Shown here piece by piece: positions 23,217 through 34,033 of a stretch of 64,000 bases of DNA (its first letter is position 1; every line of letters begins with the position of its first letter). The DNA comes from Darksidea phi. Taxonomy: Eukaryota > Ascomycota > Dothideomycetes > Pleosporales > Lentitheciaceae. The stretch lies in assembly GCA_030770425.1 (NCBI GenBank), contig JASJFT010000006.1, positions 310,001 to 374,000 of the forward strand, written 5' to 3'. A model generated the notes under the pieces. That model was not told the origin of the DNA and did not search any database. It saw only the letters and a program-made list of their open reading frames with translations. The translations under genes were made by a program, and so were the position numbers.

Positions 23217-24410
23217 TTAGGCGTCTTTAACTATGGTGATCATGTGGTAAGTATTTCTATCCTTAAACAGGCGGTGTCCAGTAATAACCTTGTTCCCAAA
23301 GGTAGCCGTTTCGGTGTCCAATTCTCTCCTAATAACCTTAGCTTGCACCGACTTTTCGACCACCTTGAAACCGTCACTATCCGCCGGAAAAGTCTTGTCG
23401 GTTTCACCGTCCTTGAAAAGACCTTTGAAAAGTTCCTTAGACTCAGGCGTATCCACGTTGTTCATAGCGAAATTATCAATCTTCTTCGGATCCACACCCG
23501 CCTGCGCAGCAGTCACTCTCCAGTTGTCGGCGAGCCCTTGCGAGACGTGCACCTGTGGAACTCCTTCAGGCCTGGGGAGTGCTGGCCTTTTGTATTCGAC
23601 GCCAAGGGCGTCGAACGTACACTTCTCGCAACCGTTGTACAGATCGCGTTCCTTGAACATTTGTTCAACCACCATTGTCGGGTTTTTTCCGTGGTTGTTC
23701 TGGGTCTGGATGAATGGTGCTTGATGTCCACCTGCTGTACCAAATAGTCCTCTTTCTTGTTCAAGAAACATCTGATACCCGCCAAATTCTTCGGAGTCCT
23801 TGAAGGGCGACTGCGGGTTGTTCTTTGGATTTAATGTCTTGTCAAATTCGGGAACGATCGTGTCTTCAAATTGTTTCCTTGCAGCAGGGCCATTGTCCAT
23901 TGTAGTCTTGAACCAATTGGCTTCAGGGCCGTTAAGACCAGCTTTCTTAGCGACGTCGGCGCTGGAGCCACCTGGTAGCGGGTCAACTGCCCGGTCGTAG
24001 TTCTCGTCGATCTTAAGGTTTGCATCGGCGCCTGGGCGGCAAGTTCCCCGCTTCAGTCCACAACTGGCGCCAGGAATGTCCTTTACTGGAGGTTTCGCAG
24101 GATCTCCCGTGAGGCGGGGCGGTACCTCAGGCTCGTTGGGGTTTTTCGGAGGTGTATCTGGAGAATTCGGAGGCTTTACAGGCTCAATCGGATCTGGTCG
24201 CACCGGCGCAGGAGGATCAACGGGATGAACGGGCGGAGGCTTAACCACCACCGGGGGCTTAACGGGTACGACGGCGCGGGGGAGAATCGGGACCAGTCCT
24301 CGAGAGATGAAGTTGCCATGTTCCACCTCCTTCGATCGATGATCAACATCTTGAACCGGCGCCGCAATCGCGGCACCAAGCAAGAGAAGATTAGCGACAG
24401 AAAAGCGCAT
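23217..24410 (-). CDS. Secreted proline-rich protein of unknown function (effector-like)
   Basis: Single-exon 397-aa protein with a clear signal peptide (MRFSVANLLLLGAAIAAPVQD). Residues of about 45-115 form a Pro/Val/Lys-rich linker (VKPPVVVKPPPVHPVDPPAP, and so on). The rest looks like a folded domain with two short cysteine pairs (SCGLKRGTC near 120 and GCEKC near 255) and a C-terminal half rich in D, K and F (GLFKDGETDKTFPADSDGF). No known catalytic motif recognised. The stop codon lies exactly where the AT-rich mutated repeat begins, so the original 3' end may have been clipped or the repeat may have inserted just downstream. Location beside a RIP-affected block is typical of fast-evolving secreted proteins, but a host-interaction role is only inference. 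Confidence 0.65.
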   Translation of the reverse strand: MRFSVANLLLLGAAIAAPVQDVDHRSKEVEHGNFISRGLVPILPRAVVPVKPPVVVKPPPVHPVDPPAPVRPDPIEPVKPPNSPDTPPKNPNEPEVPPRLTGDPAKPPVKDIPGASCGLKRGTCRPGADANLKIDENYDRAVDPLPGGSSADVAKKAGLNGPEANWFKTTMDNGPAARKQFEDTIVPEFDKTLNPKNNPQSPFKDSEEFGGYQMFLEQERGLFGTAGGHQAPFIQTQNNHGKNPTMVVEQMFKERDLYNGCEKCTFDALGVEYKRPALPRPEGVPQVHVSQGLADNWRVTAAQAGVDPKKIDNFAMNNVDTPESKELFKGLFKDGETDKTFPADSDGFKVVEKSVQAKVIRRELDTETATFGNKVITGHRLFKDRNTYHMITIVKDA

Positions 24411-26580
24411 AATTCAAGTGGCAAAGTAGCAGAAAAGGTAAGGAGTGTAAGTAACGGTTGGAAGGAATGTAGATGATTGTGTAGAAGGAGCGTTTGTGAG
24501 CTATTGATTCTGGAGTGTCCGTTTCAGGCAACCCTCTGTGACTTATAACATGTCCTTTCTACGACTATCAGACCTGTTGGCCGTCATGTTCTCAGTCTAT
24601 TCGGCCCTCTTCCCGTCGGCATGATACTCTATGGACTCTGTCTCGCAGTGAGTCTGGATGTCTATCGGATGTCCGGTGGCACTTGTCCGATTTCTGTGCG
24701 TGCCATCTACGATTGGATGGACCTGGATGTACAGTCCGATCTTTCATTAGAATGAAAGAGAGATGTACTCACGGCCGCCCAAAGCATTGTGGACTCTTTG
24801 GTGAGAAACGTGATGGCAGTCACTCGTACGCATCATCATTCGGAGTACGGATGTCGCCCCAGAATAATGACTCAGGCGGAGCTCACGTTGCGGACATTGA
24901 TACTGATATTTTATTTATGAGACCTGAGTGGCGGAGGTGATGATAGATGACTCGGATCCTCAAGCATAACTTAGTCCGCTGTGAAACTTTATATGGTTGG
25001 GTACAATGAGCCACTGGGCGGACCGGTGTTGCGATGTTGCTTTGCATTCTCTTCGGGCCAGGTTCACTGTTCATGGTCGTCAGCACAAGGTCGTCAGCAC
25101 ATGGGGGGCCAACACGAACCCCGAAACTCCGAAACTCCGAAGACTCAGCCAGCTAATCGCGCAGCACACAGTTAGTAAGCACCGTACCACCGATCGGAAT
25201 GGGTCAATCACTACATTCTCGATGCGCTCATGAGTGAACAAGCACCAGGATTGCTTAAGTCTGACACGGCACTTTTGAAGCCGAGGCGCTAACAGAAGCG
25301 GGCGCTAACCATAATTATACAGTATACCGGCGAAGCCAGCGTTCACGCTACGCACTTGTCGTGCTAAGCACAGTTCGTCCCCTTGCGTTCCAACTTTCCA
25401 CTAGTGATTACTGTAGCATTCTGGCTCCACTGTCCCACCATCCGGAAGTACAATTCGTAACTTCCACCCCAGTTCCATATGCCAAGCCAGACCGCTACGG
25501 CCTGAACATCCAGCTAGCATTCGCTATTCCTCCTCCCAACTCAAACCGATTCCTCCACACTCTCATTCTCTAGCCCGTTATACAACAGCGTCAAAGCGCT
25601 AGACTTCAAACTGTGATACGGCGCCACTTGCGCGCTTTTTGTCTAGACCACCATAACGCTAAAGAAGATGAAGAGCAGTAGTGTTATTGGTCCTGTGTAG
25701 CCTATCCACTCCCATTGCACGCACACCATCATAGTTCTTAAGCTGGTAGTGCTGAGCGTGGCAAGGTTTAGCCTGATATATCCGTGTTGTCCCACGTCGG
25801 TTGTTAGAGAGAAACGGATATTAGTAAAGAAAGTGGAGGCGCAGTCGAGAGTGAGGCTGGAGAGGTACAGGGCGAGGAGATGATATAAATGAGTGAGTTA
25901 ACTAGCCTGGAGGTATCGATCCGACTGCTATGGAATTTTATCAGGAAAGTGGATGATATGGATCGGTAGGGGTCGAGGTCCATGGTGAAGATGCAACGCG
26001 AAGGGACAGCCTCGGAGACTGCGGATGAAGCCAGGAACTCGATTTGTTGTTTGTACCTAAAGTGTGATATGTATCGGCGATGTCCTTCAAAAATTACTTC
26101 GTTAGTAACACGATGCGCCGCACGATCCATCACTAACAGATCCCAGAACTAGGCCACGAGACATATCCTGCCATAATAATGTAGGGGAGACAACAGATTA
26201 TAGTTAGTAAGAATAGTGCTGTATTTAATCCTTTTGACGAGAAGAGGGGGACGCGGCAGCGCAAGACGAGCTTTTGGTTCACCGGAGTGGACAATGTAAC
26301 TTGCTCGAGTGGTGTTCACGATTGATGTTTGGGGAATGGCCTATGCATTACAGGCTTGATGAATGGCTTGACATACGTAGTTGGCGCAACATCAGACGGC
26401 ATATTGGATGTTTATCGAGTGCCAAATGCTATCAGAAAGTGTATCATATTAAGGGGCATTCATTCTACTTTATCTCAACCTTACACTTGACAATGCCCAG
26501 TATCGAAAGTCCAAGGAACTCTCAACGAGCTTTAAATTGAGTAGAGCAGCTTAGCTATGCTGCGCAAAATTCGAACTTGT
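24411..26580. other. Intergenic, 2.2 kb
   Basis: No supported gene. Contains a small tandem repeat (GAAACTCC units at about 25122-25140). Short frames overlap on both strands without recognisable motifs. Confidence 0.4.
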
Positions 26581-27973
26581 TCATTCATGTATATTGACAC
26601 CATGCTCTTCCAGAAGCGCCAGCATAGACGTTAAGCCTTCTTCCCTCGCCTTCTTCACTGCCTCCGTGCCATTCTCACCGTCCAAATTAGCGCCTTGCTT
26701 GAGCAGTCCACAGAACATGTCCTTGCGCTCCAAAGTGATCGCACTAACAATCGGTAATGGATCGCCTTTATTCGGGTCGGCTCCAAGTTCAATCAGTGCA
26801 TTTACGACGTTCAAATGGCCTTTCTTTGCCGCTGCTGCAAGAGCCTCGTCTTGGAGCTCTGCGCCATGCTCTACCAACAATCTGACGATCCGCTCGGAGC
26901 CGCGCTCACATGCGCGCGTCAGTGGAGGCCCAGGCCCTGGGTGGCGAAGCGGTTAACACTAAATCGACACTGAATTCGCAATGGAGCTTTAGCTTACAGT
27001 ATGGGTCATTTACTGGTGCTCCAAGGGTGAGGAGATGCCGTAATAAGTCTTCCCACCCCTGGTTAGCTGCCTCTATGAGCACGCTTCCCAAGACACTCTG
27101 CTCGAGTTTTTGTTTGGGATGCACGCGCACAAGCATGTCGAAGGTTTCCACGCTAGGAGTCCAGTACATAAAATTTTCAGGAATCCACTGTGGCAGATAC
27201 GGGTTCGCATTTTTGGGTATCATCGGAACGAACTTTTGCACCATGCGTGTTGAAGCACCTTGCTGGGCGACGTGGGGCAGGAGCCACGGCTTATTGGTAT
27301 TGAACTTCGCGAATAGAAGGTCGAGGGCTGCGTCGTGTTCCGCCACTGCGGCACATATATGAGGGTGACCAAAAAGGCCACCAATTAGGTTCAGGTTGGG
27401 TGGCTGGTCCACGAGTTGTTCAATGATGCGGCACTTGTTTGTGTATGCCGCAGCGGCTAGAAGATTAAAGTTGAATTCCCTCTCGTAGTCCCCATTCGGG
27501 ACCAGGTCCTCAGCACAGATGACACTCATAAACCAATCCCTAGATTCTGCGGCTCGGTGGCACAGTATCTTGACGTAATGGGGAGAGTTTTCCTGATGCT
27601 CGTCGTCTTCGAGCGCGAGCCGGGCTGCGATGCGGCGGATCTGGGCCCATTCCGCATGTACGGGGAGGTCGGTATAAAGGAGGCGGTACGTTATGTAGTC
27701 TGCGCCTATTTTACCCATACTGCGTGTCCTCCGCTGGCAACCATCTAGCAACCGCAGCTGAGGGAGCATACGGACGACTTCATTGGAGAAGAAGCCTGTA
27801 ATTTTCGTTAATTGGATGCCCCGAGATGCAAATGTGATTAAGACTATTCACTTACGATTCACCAGTCGAAGCCGAAGCGCTCTTTTTACTCCGCGGCCAA
27901 GCATGATTTCGGCTAGAACCGCTCGAAATAGCTCCAAGGGAAGCATAGTCATGTTTGGGGCAGTGTTTTCCAT
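26581..27973 (-). CDS. F-box-like ankyrin-repeat protein
   Basis: 423-aa protein in three exons: 27856-27973, 26998-27795 and 26581-26936, with introns of 60 and 61 nt. The N-terminus (MTMLPLELFRAVLAEIMLGRGVKRALRLRLVNRFF) matches the LP-E-L...V pattern of the degenerate F-box found at the start of many fungal ankyrin proteins. At least five ankyrin-like repeats follow. The clearest are near the end: LLVEHGAELQDEALAAAAKKG, LNVVNALIELGADPNKGDP and LLKQGANLDGENG. The role is probably protein-protein interaction, possibly in SCF-type ubiquitin ligases if the F-box works. Joining the exons restores TLGAPVNDPYWPGPPLTRAC, a normal repeat boundary, which supports the second intron. Confidence 0.78.
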
Positions 27974-30205
27974 GATTAGATCTTCTGCTTGATGTTTGGT
28001 ATATTGCAAAGGGAAACGACGAACTCGGTAGAGAGCGCAGACGGTTGGGAGAGCAGAAGTATTTGAAGGGTAGAGAACTCGCGGCTTGCGACACAGACCC
28101 TACCTAGAGTGGCTTAGCGAACTTAGCCTGGCAGACCCCTGCTCTACAAGTTCTCACAGAAAATGACACGTGACTGGATAAGGTTGACACCGAATGCCTC
28201 TTCGATGGCACGCTCACCAAATGATAGGCCATAAGGGCCATTGGCAGAGAACTGCGATACACATATTAACCACTTGTGCGAGCTCTACGCCAAAGGCGTA
28301 CGCCGCTGCGTCTAAACCAATTTTGATTTCGACGCATCAAACACCTAGCCCCCACGTCCACCAATGGTTTGCGGCTATTACAGCAGATGCTACAGTTCTG
28401 GGGTTAAGGTGCTGTACATGCGCGCATGGGCCGCGAAGACGTAGTTGTCATCATCGGCAGGCGCCTGGGTCCCAATTGGTCGATATCAGCGGCAACATAG
28501 GTGACTGATATTGAAGCGCGGTGCGAGAAGCGCGACAACGCGAGGCTAGTCCAAATTAATACCAACAACTCGTCGGCTGATTGTATTAGCCTACGCCAAA
28601 AATGCTGCACTTGTCCTCGGATCAAAATTAGACAAAAATAGCACGTGGAAGCGCCTTCCAGAACCCTGCCATATGTACCAATCCTGACCACCCTCGCCAG
28701 AACTTATGTTCGTTACGCGCTTGCGAGGACAGGTAAAAAATAGGAGCCACCTGAACTGATCTAAGCGTATTTCACGGACTAAGAGTCCACGAAAACAAGT
28801 GCCGCCTAAACGTAATCGAGTTCAACAACCCCGACCCCAACAGCCACACCACACAAGCCTAGAGCATATCCATCTTCCCGGTAACAAACAACTCGCTCGC
28901 CAACAACACGTAAATCTGCTTCCACGGCGTCGACGCCAACAAGCAGACGGGCGCCGACATCAAATGCCCGCCCATCGGCGAGGGCGACGGGGGCTCCATG
29001 AATTTGCGCAGGGAACGCGACCATTTGCTAAGAGTGATATGGGGGAATGAAACCACGGTGCAGGGATGGCACCAGTCGGATATTGATAAGAGTGAGCGCA
29101 GACGCGAGACGGATTTGTGTGTTTGGTTGTACGATTGATTGGTCAAAGCCGCCGGAGATGGTGCTGGATCGGTGATGGGTAGTCGCTTGCATGTAATGGA
29201 ATGTGGATATGATATTGCTTTGGCGGGTCGATTGTTTGTTCGTTGCGAGTGGAATTTTGAGTCGGGAAATAGATGGGAATAATGCTGTATTATCCTTGTG
29301 ATAGACGTTTATATACAACCTAAGGGGTTAGAGGAATGACATCTTCGTTAGAGTCTTTATTTGCTACGCATATGACGCCCATTCCGAAACCATAAGCTGT
29401 AGTGCTACACCATACCCCGTGTCAGAAGTACGAAAAGATACTCAGCAGTGATCTGCATGGGTGGAGTTGGCTCCAGGGAGTGTGTGTAGAGTGGAGGACT
29501 CCATGGAGGAAAGGGGCTTATTATAGGCGCTTAACTAACTTACTAGGGGGTCCCTTTTACCCCGCGCTAGAGGCAATTCACTCTTAGTCTATACTCCTCC
29601 TTCAATAAAAACAATTGCTTTTATATGTTGGAGGATTGTGGCGTGGGCGGGCGCAGCTCTAGTACGACGCTAACTAAATACAGGTTAGCTCCAAAATGCG
29701 CACATTCATCCGAGATATATTCGCCATTCAGTTTCCGTAAGATAAAATGTAGTGTTTGTGATTCAACGCAACTCCAGCTTTGAACGGGGTGCCTTTGAAA
29801 ATCCGGCTTAATCCACGGATTCCTCTTCTTTGTAGGTCCGTTCTGCTGCCCGTCGTACATTACAACACTGGTGAACCAGCCGCCCCAGGATCCTTCCATT
29901 TTATTTGGGTTGAAATATCTGAAAGGATTTGGATTCAATCCTCTGCATCTATGTACATGCGCGGCGCGTGTCGCTTCTAAGCACCCAGGATCACAACAGT
30001 GCCGCAGGATCTGACAGGTAAATCGGGCGCAAGGCAACAGACTACATGTGGAAACTAGTTGTCTCAGGACACTTCCGTGTGATCTGGCCTTTTAGAATGA
30101 GTCGAACTTGAAATGCTCACAATGTTCCTCTGGCCCATTCTCAATATCATCCATCTCTAGACGAAGTACTACCTTGTCGTATTGTTCTTCTATTGTTTCG
30201 AGAAA
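27974..30205. other. Intergenic, 2.2 kb
   Basis: No supported gene. Around 28.8-29.3 kb the minus strand has overlapping frames of 70-96 codons with somewhat GC-rich composition; they could be an unrecognised exon, but no frame shows a domain. Confidence 0.35.
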
Positions 30206-30391
30206 ATGCGTGCCTTCAATCATTCTGCACTACTCCTATCTTTCAGTTTACTCATTTCCGGCGTCAAGGCCGGACTTAACTATGACCAAACTTCATGCAC
30301 AAGTATGTCTGGTTGTACTGTACATTTGAATCACGCTTACACCGGCAGAATACCAACCGGTTTTTCTCGCTGCCATTATAGCACGGCCTGA
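30206..30391 (+). CDS. Putative small secreted cysteine-containing peptide
   Basis: A 61-codon frame starting MRAFNHSALLLSFSLLISGVKA, a good signal peptide, followed by about 40 residues with three cysteines (TSCTSMSGC and SRCHY). A possible 47-nt intron (GTATGT donor at 30303, CGGCAG acceptor) would instead give a different 32-residue tail. Neither version has a known family. It is supported only by the signal peptide and could be chance. Confidence 0.3.
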   Translation: MRAFNHSALLLSFSLLISGVKAGLNYDQTSCTSMSGCTVHLNHAYTGRIPTGFSRCHYSTA

Positions 30392-30837
30392 TTCCCAGGT
30401 ATTTAAAGACATAAGCTAGCACAGGAACTACGGGCAAATATCGATTATCTTTATTGAACTAACAAGTTCCGAACCTCCCGAAAGCTTTCACGCCGGGGCA
30501 ATGAATGGACTTGTCACGTGGGAAGATTTTCTCGAATTCTCGGCGCATGTGCGAAGGTGAGTTGGAGAGGCGCCGCTGTCGCGGCGTGGATCCGCGTGCC
30601 TTAATGCGACTTAGCCATGACAAGCGCGTTAGTGTGGCCGTATATACGAATTGACTGCTCACTGCCCACCACAGAGCAACCCACCACGTATTGCACCCCG
30701 CAAGTGATAATCTTTGCAGGAGCTGAGATGCTGTGGACCGCCGGATTTGGAACCTAAGATCATGTATTCTGGCGATCATCCCGCGATTATATACAGCATT
30801 TAGCGGAGCTGTGGTTCACCTGCCCCAGCTGAAACAT
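30392..30837. other. 3' region of the sulfatase pseudogene
   Basis: About 450 bases with no supported gene; likely includes the former sulfatase 3' UTR. Confidence 0.4.
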
Positions 30838-32938
30838 TCAAAGACCTCCGCTAGACCTTCTAATGCACGTCTGGTTCCGATCCAACTCTTGTGCCGTCAA
30901 CTCCCTCACATTCATGCCACGCTCGATGTCTTCAATCGTCAAATGACGGTCTTCCGCTGTGCCAACTTCGAAACCAGAATATGGAACGAGGACTTCGCAT
31001 TTGATGCTCGGGCCGAGGACGTCGGTGGGCTGTCTGTTCTCCATTCCTAGGCTTTCGGCTTCCGGTGGCCAGAAAGGTCGTTCGTTAGCGCGCTCCTGGA
31101 AGCCGAGGCACGCTGCGATGTTGACCCTTGGGAATGCGTCAAAATATGAGTCATAGGCAGGCTGCATAGCTTCTTTGAGTGTGCTGATGCTAGGAAGCGT
31201 AGTGTTTGCTATGAGGACGGTCCATGGGTTCCGACACGTCCCCGTGCTACATGATTTCTGCACGAGCAACATAGCATTGAGGCGATTAATCAAGTTCTTC
31301 GTCTGAGCGTCAGGGTTGTACGCCAGATTGTTGAGTTCGTACGGATCCGCGGTAGTATCGTAGAGCTCGACGTGGTTACTACCGCACCACTGCAGGTAAA
31401 AATATGCGAAGTCATCTCCTACGATGCGGACTGATTTGTAAGTGCTGTTCGGGTATCTCTGCTTCGAGCCTGGATACACGATCCGCTGGAAGCCCCAGTA
31501 CTCGATGTTCAGTATTTCTTGGCTGTTGCCGTTGCCGGACCCGGGGTATTCCATGTTGGGGCTTTTCCATTGCTGAAGCAGACTTCGGCCGTCGAAGAAG
31601 GAGGGCCATTTATCTTCGTCTAGACCGGCAATGTCGAGAAAGGTCGGCGCTAGGTCGACAAAAGTAGAGGGGAGGTTTGATTTTACGCCTGAAGGGACAC
31701 CTGGGCCTCGGATGAGGAACGGAAGGTTGGTGTCTTCCACATAGGCAGTTGCTTTGCCGGCCGTCATTCGGTGATTGCCGAGATGATATCCGTTGTCAGA
31801 GGAATATATCACTGATACCATTAGTCTGTACGTACTAATCAGTGGGAGAGTGTGCAGGTACCATATGTGTTGTCCAATTCGCCTCTTTCTTCGAGATACG
31901 ATAGGATGTCGCCCAGCATCTCATCGAGGCCCTGCAGAGACTGTGCACGTCTCCTATACTCTAAGTCTGCCCACGTGATATTTCCCTGATCCATAATGGG
32001 TAGTGTCCCCATCTGATTTCTAAGTTGGCGTTGCTGTTAGCGTATAATTCATGCAGCAATGAAACAGTGCAGACCTACCCTTTCATCGACTGAAATTTGT
32101 CAGGGGGGTTGAAATTCGGTGATCGAGGTGCAGTGATATTGGGGAAAAGCTTTGAATGGCGCTGGCATGGAATGGTAGTCTCGTTCTCGTCATCAACATG
32201 CGGCGCTGTAGGAGATAGCCAAAGGAAAAAAGGCTTCTCGGCGTCTATGAGGTGCTGCAGGCGTGAGAGGGCCTTCGCGCGAATGACGTCGGTTTGATGA
32301 TATCCTCGAAACGCGATAGGAGTGGCGCCATCCTTAGACATAACGACGTTGATAGGAAGAGTCTGATAGGGCTCGATAAGGTAGTCCACGTGGTCCCATC
32401 CAGCTGGACGGATGTGCCAATTGAGAATGTTTACCCCATTGAGGAATTTGCCAATATCTGCCCAGATTTAGCAGTACGAACCGGCACTAAACCAGATTGC
32501 ATACACTCAGTCGCGTATCCGGCCTTCTTTAGCCAGTGAGGTAGATAATCATCTGATTGACCAGAAAGCATGAACTTCTCATAGTTGCCCCTTAATGTGT
32601 CAGCGCTTTTCAAGCCAAACTTACTGATACCGAAGTACAAGCATTTACCCGGGTGCCATGACATTAGTGATGTTTGTGTTGTGAGCGTACTGGCCACGCA
32701 TAATGGTGACTCGGCTTGGACAGCACTGAGCCGTTGTGGTATGGTGGTTTGTGAAGTCAGCTCCTTTGGCCATCATCTCACTCTGAAGAATAGGCATGAA
32801 GTCCATCGAGCCGAGTCATCGATCTTGGTCATCAGCGAGGAAGAATACAATGTTTGGTCGCGCTTTGCGACCAGCGTTTGCCGAAGCAGCGACTAAGTCG
32901 CGTACTAGGCATATGACAAAGGGTCTGGAAAGATGCAT
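30838..32938 (-). pseudogene. Arylsulfatase, inactivated by one nonsense codon
   Basis: Five exons fit without forcing: 32649-32938, 32505-32590, 32079-32457, 31862-32019 and 30838-31811, with introns of 47-59 nt and intact GT/AG. The exons add up to 629 codons with continuous phase. The protein would start with a signal-like MHLSRPFVICLVRD, then RPNIVFFLADDQDR with the metal-binding Asp pair, the sulfatase signature CCPSR at residues 72-76 (Cys 72 being the formylglycine site), GYATEYIGKFLNG, VIYSSDNGYHLGNHRM and ELYDTTADPYELNNLA. Codon 41 is TGA (complement of 32816-32818) where a sense codon is expected, directly after DDQDR. Everything else looks functional, so inactivation is recent or this position is a sequencing error. 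The family hydrolyses sulfate esters; secreted or lysosome-like vacuolar. Confidence 0.82.
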
Positions 32939-34033
32939 GGTGATTAATGTGTATACACCGGCTACCTATCAGCTTAGCGAGAGGAGCGTGAATCCTTATA
33001 TTCCGGCGCGCGTTGCAATCCCTTGCCGAGCTCCATATCCGGGGATTAGTGAGAGTCGTGCAGTGTGCGGCTCCGCAAACCTTTGATCGCTGAGATCAAC
33101 CTTCCACGAATACCAAATTCGCCAATATCCCGAACCTCGGTACCTGCCAGTCTTTGTGACGGAAAAATAGGCGAAGGAGAATATGTACTGTCCTACACCT
33201 CCGAAGCGCTAGCTAAAGGTAGTGTTATCATAACCAATTTCGGCTTCGGCGCATCGTGAGCAGAATTTGATCAGACTTCAACAGTAACCATCGCGAAGTG
33301 CTAACAAGGGCACGCCGATTACGTGCTCGGTTGCGGGTATGGCGATTAGTCGGCTCTCGGTGCAGTGGGCTTGTCGGCTCTGTTACGCTGTCGCGTCTCT
33401 TTGCGAGAACCAACTTCTCTCGTTAAGTCGCAGCGACGGCCATAGTTTAGACGAGCGACTAGCTTATGGTAGTCTGGGGTAAAAGAGACGGTAATTCCGG
33501 GAACGGGGAGAGCTCTGAAGGAGATCCCGTAGGTGGCAAAATGCATGGCAAAACGGGTCGAGATTTTACCTTTGAGCGATAGAGCACATGCAGGCCATTG
33601 GAATCGGCCGAGAAGGTGACTCAGAACCTGTCGCGCGATGCCAGCCGGCTCGAGCTCAGTCCCGCTTCGTTGGTGTGGAGGACGGCTTGTGCGTTGGGTA
33701 TAATTCCCGGCGGGGAAAATGCGGGGGAAACGGTCTGCGAGGCGAGGGAAGACGAATATCGGTCGTCCTCCGCTCCGGTTGGCTTCACGTTCCACCCGTG
33801 TTGCCCCTCCTTGCGGAGATGCTTCTGAAAGAGTCCCATGGATTTTGGCCAGTGTAGTTTGCCAGTATAACGGCCTCCACCGTGTGGCCGATAGCCGGCG
33901 GTTGCCAGGGTGCGAGGGGCACGCTACAAAGTATATGGAGACGTGTCCGCTCTATGATGAATGATTGCGTTTCCTGTCTTTTTGACATCCACAGCGGCAT
34001 TTGATCGCCAGCAGCGTCGGAATAGGTCCGGCA
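32939..34033. promoter_or_regulatory. Divergent intergenic region between two sulfatase genes
   Basis: About 1.1 kb separates the start codons of two oppositely transcribed sulfatases. It is expected to hold both promoters. In fungi such genes are usually derepressed by sulfur starvation through a bZIP regulator, but I did not identify a convincing binding site. The overlapping short frames inside show no domain. Confidence 0.45.

Noticed and set aside
32816..32818. TGA read as selenocysteine or programmed readthrough in the sulfatase
   Set aside because: Ascomycetes have no selenocysteine insertion, and the position is not a catalytic Cys; a nonsense change is simpler.
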